Positions 59,457-64,000 of a DNA stretch of 64,000 bases are shown here, piece by piece. The notes under the pieces were generated by a model. The model did no database searches and was not told the origin of the DNA. It saw nothing but the letters and a program-made list of their open reading frames with translations. This DNA is from Gemmatimonadota bacterium. Its GTDB lineage: Bacteria > Gemmatimonadota > Gemmatimonadetes > Palauibacterales > Palauibacteraceae. Each line of letters starts with the position of its first letter. The first letter of the stretch is position 1. Both the position numbers and the translations under genes were made by a program. The stretch covers positions 43,841 through 107,840 of the forward strand of contig JAJCZV010000205.1 in assembly GCA_029262175.1 (NCBI GenBank), given 5' to 3'.

Positions 59457-61242
59457 CCCCACCTCCGAAGCCGCCGCCTGAAAAACCGCCGCCGCCGGAA
59501 AAGCCGCCGCCACCGCCAAAACTCGATCCTCCCGAGCTTCGGGGGGCCGACCTCATGGCGCTGTGCGTCTGGGTCGTCATGTTCCCCAGACTCGACACGA
59601 AAATCCGAGAGTTGAAGTTCGAGTAGCTGGTGCCGTGATACCAATCGGGCGGCTCGTTGTACATCCCCTCGAAGGCCTTGGCCCACTGACCGTCGACGCC
59701 AAGGGCCATCGCGTAAGGGAGGTATTTCTCGAACATCTCGGGTCCCGTGATCATGCGTTTGAAACGATCCGACTCGACGCGCTCGAGGAAATCCTCGAAG
59801 CCTCTTACATGACGTAAAAGCTCGCTCCCGTGTTTCGTCCGCGCGGGCATGATGAAGGCGAACCCGATGATGACCAGCGCGCTGATGATGGCGGACAACG
59901 CGACGGCAAGCGGCGCCAAGTGGAGCGGAAGCCCGGCGATCGCCCCGCCGAAGAAGATCACCACGCCCACCAGAACCCCGAGGCCGACGTACTTGCCGGT
60001 CACCTTGGCCGGTGACTCTTCGTAGACGCCGTGATCGATCAGCGCTTGCTGCAGGTCGATCTTCAAGTCGGGGAGCTTCTTGTAGAAGCTGTTCTTGAGA
60101 TCCGAAAGACGCTTGTGGTCTCCTCGACCCAATACCGCTGTCAGTAGGGCTGCCTCGTGGGCGGCAGGTGGGGTGCCCTGCTTGTCGGTGCGCCGAAACG
60201 TGTAATCCGTTTCGGTGATGAGGCCCATCAGTTTCTTCTCTTCTTCTTCCTCGATCGTCAGGTAACCCTGGACCGCGAGGTTTACGAGCGAGGCGGTGAT
60301 GTCGCGCATGTCGGCCGTGTTGTCGATGATCACGCCGACCTCGGCCGGCGTCAGACCGGCTGGCGGCTCGTAGCGGGGTTCGATCGATCCGGTCTCGGGG
60401 TCGCGCCCCCGCTCGTTCCAGCGCCGATACATAAACGCGAACACGAAGAACGGCAGCAGCAAGGGCCAGTTCGCGATCATATATGTAGACAGTCGAGCGA
60501 TCGGACCGGGTGGCGTAACGACTCCGGCATCCCACGCGACGCCCGCCGTCAATCCTTCGCGAAAATCGAGCGGACGTGTGGATGCGATTCGAATCTGAGA
60601 ACCCTCGATCTCGACGTTCGCTTCCTGCTCGGCCGAACCGTAGGGGCCCGTAAACGCATGCGCACGGATGCCGGTGACCTCCACGGGAAGACGAATCGTG
60701 GCGCTCGCCTCGCCGATGGGTACGGGCCACTCCGTGCCGGTGACGTTCCAGTACAGCTCGTCATACGCCTCGACGATCTCATCTCGCTCGTCGTCCGCAT
60801 CGAAGAAACGAATGCCGTTGGCAACCCGATACTTGAGCATCACCGTCCGGACGGCGTCTCTCGCGTTGGGAACCCAGACCTTGATCTCCACATCGTCGTC
60901 GACTCGACTCGTCTCGTAGCGAAGATCGTTGCCCGCCTCATCCGTCACCGACTCGACGCTGAGGCGCAGGCGGAACCGAAACCCGCGCGGCGTACGGTAC
61001 TCGATCGGGATGGTGCGATAGATCCCGTTGTACTCGCCTCTGAAGCTCGGACGCAACGTCTCCGTGACTTCGATCGCGCCTGACTCGTAGACTTGGATAT
61101 CGGCGTGGAATGTTTCGAGCTGCCAGGAACGCGCCTGCTGCCCAACCAGCCCGGTGCCTGACTGGTGGATAAAGGGCGCGGCCAACCCCACAAGCATGAA
61201 AAGGCATGCGGGGCCGATCGAGCGGCGCGCGCGCGCAGTCAT
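59440..61242 (-). CDS. DUF2207 membrane protein with Gly-rich tail
   Basis: A 600-residue protein of the DUF2207 family. A signal peptide or anchor (about 8-30) is followed by an extracytoplasmic domain (FHADIQVYESGAIEVTETLR, GIYRTIPIEYRTP, NGIRFFDADDERDEIVEAYDELYWN in part). A membrane helix lies near 250. A cytoplasmic part with TPAEVGVIIDN, two more helices near 415-460 and a C-terminal tail of repeated GGGGGFSGGG complete it. Function unknown; it is often found beside LemA, as here. The tail's DNA carries the ribosome binding site of the M2 gene. ATG 61242 chosen; TTG 61251 is possible. Confidence 0.88.
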   Translation of the reverse strand: MTARARRSIGPACLFMLVGLAAPFIHQSGTGLVGQQARSWQLETFHADIQVYESGAIEVTETLRPSFRGEYNGIYRTIPIEYRTPRGFRFRLRLSVESVTDEAGNDLRYETSRVDDDVEIKVWVPNARDAVRTVMLKYRVANGIRFFDADDERDEIVEAYDELYWNVTGTEWPVPIGEASATIRLPVEVTGIRAHAFTGPYGSAEQEANVEIEGSQIRIASTRPLDFREGLTAGVAWDAGVVTPPGPIARLSTYMIANWPLLLPFFVFAFMYRRWNERGRDPETGSIEPRYEPPAGLTPAEVGVIIDNTADMRDITASLVNLAVQGYLTIEEEEEKKLMGLITETDYTFRRTDKQGTPPAAHEAALLTAVLGRGDHKRLSDLKNSFYKKLPDLKIDLQQALIDHGVYEESPAKVTGKYVGLGVLVGVVIFFGGAIAGLPLHLAPLAVALSAIISALVIIGFAFIMPARTKHGSELLRHVRGFEDFLERVESDRFKRMITGPEMFEKYLPYAMALGVDGQWAKAFEGMYNEPPDWYHGTSYSNFNSRIFVSSLGNMTTQTHSAMRSAPRSSGGSSFGGGGGFSGGGGFSGGGFGGGGGGAF

Positions 61243-61279
61243 CGGATCCAACTCGTCGGGTTCAGATCGCCGGGAGAGG

Positions 61280-61831
61280 TCAGCTGTCGAAGCTCACGGC
61301 TGGGCCCTCGCGCTGGGCCTCGTCGTCCAACGTGAAGAACTCACGACCCGTATGTCCGAACATCCCCGCGAGGAGGTTGGTCGGAAACACTTGAGTCTTC
61401 GTGTTGTAATCGCGTACGACGGCGTTGTAATAGCGCCGCGCGTTTTGCACTCCGGTCTCGATCTTGTCCAGCGAGCCCTGCAACTCCGTGAACGCCTCGA
61501 CCGCGCGGAGTTCCGGATAGGCTTCTGCGAGCGCGAACAGCTTGCCGAGCGCCCCGGACAACATCCCCTCGGCAGCGCCTTGAGCGGCGGGTCCCTGAGC
61601 ACTCATGGCCCGGTTGCGCGCCTCGATGACGGCCTCGAGCGTGCCCTTCTCGTGGGCCGCGGAGCCCTTCACGGTCTCGACCAGGTTCGGGATGAGATCC
61701 CAACGCCGCTTGAGTTGAACGTCGATATCGGCCCACGCCCCATCAGAACGCACCTTGAGCTTGACCAGGCTGTTGTACATCCCAACGCCCGCGGCGACGA
61801 TGACCACTAATATGACTAAAAACCACAACAT
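61280..61831 (-). CDS. LemA family protein
   Basis: A 183-residue LemA protein: one N-terminal membrane helix (LWFLVILVVIVAAGVGMYNSL) and a helical bundle with the family pattern GAWADIDVQLKRRWDLIPNLVETVKG, ELQGSLDKIETGVQNARRYYNAVVRDYNT and FPTNLLAGMFGH. The role of LemA is not well known; it goes with DUF2207 and TPM-type envelope proteins in many bacteria. AAGGAG precedes its ATG. The gap to the DUF2207 gene is 37 bp, so they are probably co-transcribed. Confidence 0.94.
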   Translation of the reverse strand: MLWFLVILVVIVAAGVGMYNSLVKLKVRSDGAWADIDVQLKRRWDLIPNLVETVKGSAAHEKGTLEAVIEARNRAMSAQGPAAQGAAEGMLSGALGKLFALAEAYPELRAVEAFTELQGSLDKIETGVQNARRYYNAVVRDYNTKTQVFPTNLLAGMFGHTGREFFTLDDEAQREGPAVSFDS

Positions 61832-61890
61832 GAGCCGATCTCCTTGTCTGGTCCGTTCGAGCCCCTGAAACGGCCCGCCGAATCCATCTC

Positions 61891-61914
61891 TGTCAATATA
61901 TACCCGAATCGGGT
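61891..61914 (-). promoter_or_regulatory. Palindrome and AT-rich promoter-like element before lemA
   Basis: On the minus strand a palindrome, ACCCGA-T-TCGGGT (61914-61902), is followed directly by TATATATTGACA. The hairpin could end the EVE gene transcript. TATATA or TTGACA could be part of the lemA promoter, but neither has a good partner at 17 bp, so this is weak. Confidence 0.3.
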
Positions 61915-61930
61915 GGGAGAATTCAGGCGG

Positions 61931-62404
61931 TCAGCGCCGACCCAGTTTGCAGATGATGTCGAACTCCTTTTTGGTCACCGGCATCACCGACAAGCGCATC
62001 CCCCGCTTGGTGACGTTGATGTTCTCCAGTCCGGGCGTCTCCTTGATGGAGTCGCGCGTGACCGGTGTCTGCAGGGTCTCGACGTAGCGAAAGTCGGGGC
62101 ACCACCAGCGCGGATCGTCCGGATCGGACCCCTCATCGTAGTACTTGCTCTTTGCGTCGAACTGCGTCGAGTCGGGGTGCGCCGGACCCGCGACCTCCGC
62201 GATCCCGTAGACCCCCAACGGCTTCGTGTTGGAATGGTAGATCAAGATCTGCTCGCCCGGTTTCATGCGGTCGCGCATGAAATTGCGAACCTGGTAGTTG
62301 CGCACACCGTCCCATTCGGTTTCGCCATCGCGCGCGAGGTCGTCGATCGAATAAACCTCCGGCTCGGTCTTCGCCAGCCAGTACCCCGTGATCTCTATTG
62401 GCAT
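61931..62404 (-). CDS. EVE domain protein
   Basis: A 157-residue EVE (PUA-like) protein related to human thymocyte nuclear protein 1. The signature ITGYWLAKTEPEVYSIDDLARDG is followed by WDGVRNYQVRNFMRDRMKPGEQILIYHSN, matching the fold's pocket for modified bases. EVE proteins bind modified DNA bases or RNA; the target here is unknown. The ATG at 62402-62404 gives the usual start. It is the first gene of the minus-strand run and is divergent from the thioesterase gene. Confidence 0.93.
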   Translation of the reverse strand: MPIEITGYWLAKTEPEVYSIDDLARDGETEWDGVRNYQVRNFMRDRMKPGEQILIYHSNTKPLGVYGIAEVAGPAHPDSTQFDAKSKYYDEGSDPDDPRWWCPDFRYVETLQTPVTRDSIKETPGLENINVTKRGMRLSVMPVTKKEFDIICKLGRR

Positions 62405-62545
62405 CGGCACACCCCTCTCGTCTCAAACGGGTTCAAATGGAGCGCGTCGGTCTCACCCACTGTAAACTTTCCCAACCAGCGGCCTGGGCGGACGAATCTA
62501 CCGACCCGGAGCCTCGGCCACGAACCGCCCGGTCATGGAGCCCGA

Positions 62546-62986
62546 GTGAGCGTTTTCGAAACCCGTATTTCCGTCCGGACCTACGAGCTGGACATGCTGG
62601 GCCACGTGAACAACGCGGTATACTTGAATTGGCTCGAAGAGGCCCGTTTGGCTGCGATGCAGGCCTGTGGCTACGAGGTTCGGAGCCTCTCGCAGGATTG
62701 GCTCACCAACATCGTGAGGGCGGAGATCGACTTTCGCAGTCCGACGTTCTACGGGGACGAGATCCTGGTCACGACCGAGCTCGAAGCCGTCGGACGGACG
62801 AGTTTCACGCTCCAGAGCGAGATCCTCAAACTGCCCGGCCGTCAGGTCGTGGCGACATGCCGAGCCGTGCTAGTTTGGCTGGACCTCGGCGGGCGACCCT
62901 CACCCGTGCCCCCCGAGCTAGAAGGGCGTTGGCGACGTGTGGAGACCGGGAGCCCCGGCTCCGTACCCGTTCCGGAGGAAGAATGA
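62546..62986 (+). CDS. Acyl-CoA thioesterase (4HBT family)
   Basis: A hot-dog-fold thioesterase of 146 residues. The active-site Asp lies in RTYELDMLGHVNNAVYLNWLEEAR; the second strand (FRSPTFYGDEILVTTELEAVGRTSFTLQSEI) is typical of YbgC/4HBT proteins. It could serve in menaquinone synthesis as a DHNA-CoA hydrolase, but YbgC-like general roles fit as well. GTG 62546 is chosen since the upstream frame lacks a ribosome binding site and overlaps the lemA/EVE region. It overlaps phzF (ATGA). Confidence 0.88.
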   Translation: MSVFETRISVRTYELDMLGHVNNAVYLNWLEEARLAAMQACGYEVRSLSQDWLTNIVRAEIDFRSPTFYGDEILVTTELEAVGRTSFTLQSEILKLPGRQVVATCRAVLVWLDLGGRPSPVPPELEGRWRRVETGSPGSVPVPEEE

Positions 62987-63774
62987 AGATCCCGCTCTAT
63001 CAGTTGGACGCGTTCTCCGCCAAGCCGTTTGGCGGCAACCCGGCGGCCGTGTGCCCGCTCGAGGAGTGGCTCGACGACGACCGGCTCCAGCAAATCGCGG
63101 CCGAAAACAACCTCTCCGAGACCGCTTTTTTTGTCCCGAACGGCGCCGGATACGACCTGCGTTGGTTCACGCCGATCGCAGAGGTTGATTTGTGCGGGCA
63201 CGCAACGCTGGCGTCGGCTTGGGTCATCCTCAACTTGCTGCACCCCGGCGGCACCGAGGTACAGTTCGAAACGCGGAGCGGGACCCTGGGAGTCGAGCGC
63301 GGGGATGAGGGGTTCTTGATCATGGACTTTCCTTCCAAGAAGGCGAGCGCAAAAGAGGCCCCCAAGGCGCTCATCGAGGGTTTGGGGGCGGAGCCTGCGG
63401 AAGTGCTCGCCGCGGAGCGCGACTACCTCGTCGTCTTCGAGACCGAGGATGTGGTACGCAAGCTCAAGCCCGATTTTCCGCGGCTTCGCGGTCTGGATCG
63501 GCTTGCGGTCATCGTCACGGCCGAGGGAACGGGCTCGGACTTCGTATCTCGTTTTTTCGCGCCCAGCGTCGGCGTTCCCGAGGATCCCGTGACCGGATCC
63601 GCGCACTGCACGCTGATCCCGTTTTGGGCCGAGCGACTTGGGCGCGGCGATGCATGGATGGATGCCCGACAAATCAGCGCCAGGGGCGGGCATCTGAGGT
63701 GTCGCGACCTCGGAGAACGAGTGAAGATCGGTGGCCGAGCGGCGCTCTACCTAACGGGCTCGATCGAGCTCTAG
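62983..63774 (+). CDS. PhzF-family isomerase/epimerase
   Basis: A 263-residue PhzF-fold protein. The start KIPLYQLDAFSAKPFGGNPAAVCPL and the catalytic Glu in NNLSETAFFVP are typical, as are FTPIAEVDLCGHATLASAW and, near the end, PEDPVTGSAHCTL. PhzF itself isomerises an intermediate of phenazine synthesis; most relatives act on unknown small molecules, and no other phenazine gene is here. GGAGGAAG precedes ATG 62983, which overlaps the thioesterase stop. Confidence 0.93.
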   Translation: MKIPLYQLDAFSAKPFGGNPAAVCPLEEWLDDDRLQQIAAENNLSETAFFVPNGAGYDLRWFTPIAEVDLCGHATLASAWVILNLLHPGGTEVQFETRSGTLGVERGDEGFLIMDFPSKKASAKEAPKALIEGLGAEPAEVLAAERDYLVVFETEDVVRKLKPDFPRLRGLDRLAVIVTAEGTGSDFVSRFFAPSVGVPEDPVTGSAHCTLIPFWAERLGRGDAWMDARQISARGGHLRCRDLGERVKIGGRAALYLTGSIEL

Positions 63775-63814
63775 AACCGCGCGAGATGCCCTGCGGGCGG
63801 CCCACTGAGTTGTT

Positions 63815-64000
63815 TTAGCAGCCTCCTGGCACCCCGGCGGTGACGTCGAGCGTCGATCCTCCGTCTTGTATGACGAGAAGTAGGTAGTTTTCTGCAGTAA
63901 ACGGGAGCGGTAGCCCGATCCGTCTAGGGTCCTCGAGACCGATTGTTAGCCAGGGCGCCGTTTCCCCCTGAGGTCGTGACGAGTCCGAACAGTTGTTGGG
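63815..64000 (-). CDS. Possible 3' end of a minus-strand gene, unknown product
   Basis: An open frame on the minus strand enters from the right edge and ends at TAA (63815-63817), giving 61 residues. The protein sequence is of ordinary composition (for example GLEDPRRIGLPLPFTAENYLLLVIQD and a GGC end). It converges with phzF after a 40-bp gap. No domain is recognised and no start is in the window, so this is tentative. Confidence 0.4.
   Translation of the reverse strand, partial: PNNCSDSSRPQGETAPWLTIGLEDPRRIGLPLPFTAENYLLLVIQDGGSTLDVTAGVPGGC

Noticed and set aside
61844..62545. Long N-terminal extension of the thioesterase frame
   Set aside because: It is antisense to the EVE gene, and the thioesterase domain begins at GTG 62546.
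1..64000. Prophage, insertion sequence, defence island or secretion system
   Set aside because: I found no integrase, transposase, terminal repeats, toxin-antitoxin pair or abrupt change in base composition.

Overview
The window looks like a chromosomal segment of a high-GC, LPS-bearing diderm bacterium that makes menaquinone. The LptD, Lnt, LolA and Tol-Pal genes show an outer membrane, and menFDBAE show the classical naphthoquinone route. Gene content and order (hemX-hemA, tolQ-tolR-tonB-tolB-pal-cpoB, nrdR-tatC-lptD, aroQ-pepP-efp-accB-accC, DUF4321-tatA) fit a Gemmatimonadota-like lineage, but that placement is inference. There is no rRNA, tRNA, CRISPR array, transposase or phage gene that I can support, and the segment reads as core chromosome. 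Genes are packed tightly, and many junctions are four-base overlaps in which the start NTG shares bases with the upstream TGA.

Layout. 1-2.5 kb: the 3' end of a RelA/SpoT gene and two secreted proteins of unknown role. 2.6-6.8 kb: uvrB with an SOS-like box, tsaE-tsaB-rimI and ssb. 7-10.5 kb: a LysM protein, then hemX-hemA. 10.5-16.4 kb: a sugar epimerase overlapping a complete Tol-Pal set. 16.4-20.6 kb: nrdR-tatC-lptD. 20.7-25.4 kb: two paralogous TPR proteins with low-complexity tails, the second carrying a 30-bp tandem repeat. 25.5-27.1 kb: polyprenyl diphosphate synthase, DUF4321 and tatA, ending at a strong hairpin that faces ppiD on the minus strand. 29.2-34.2 kb: a third TPR gene on an apparently leaderless transcript, then aroQ-pepP-efp-accB-accC. 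34.2-44.7 kb: comB-ftsK-lolA-rimO-hemL-lnt-TonB receptor. 44.7-53.3 kb: HDAC-like hydrolase, menF-D-B-A-E and a class V PLP enzyme. 53.4-62.4 kb: a minus-strand block (EVE, LemA, DUF2207, M2 peptidase, peroxiredoxin, GAF-GAF-GGDEF, PhhB, AstE-like). 62.5-63.8 kb: thioesterase and PhzF. The end holds the 3' part of a possible minus-strand gene.

Functionally the window is dominated by envelope biogenesis (Tol-Pal, LptD, Lnt, LolA, PpiD, Tat) and by cofactor and lipid supply: heme from hemA and hemL, the menaquinone ring from men genes and possibly its tail from the prenyl synthase, and malonyl-CoA from accBC. The least ordinary features are the tandem TPR pair, a LolA that looks like a tethered lipoprotein, a Pal with a TPR-like insert, a CTG-started lptD, an AroQ with Lys at a conserved Asn, a leaderless TPR gene with a C10 tract, and candidate regulatory sites at uvrB, ssb, the 632 gene and the GGDEF gene.
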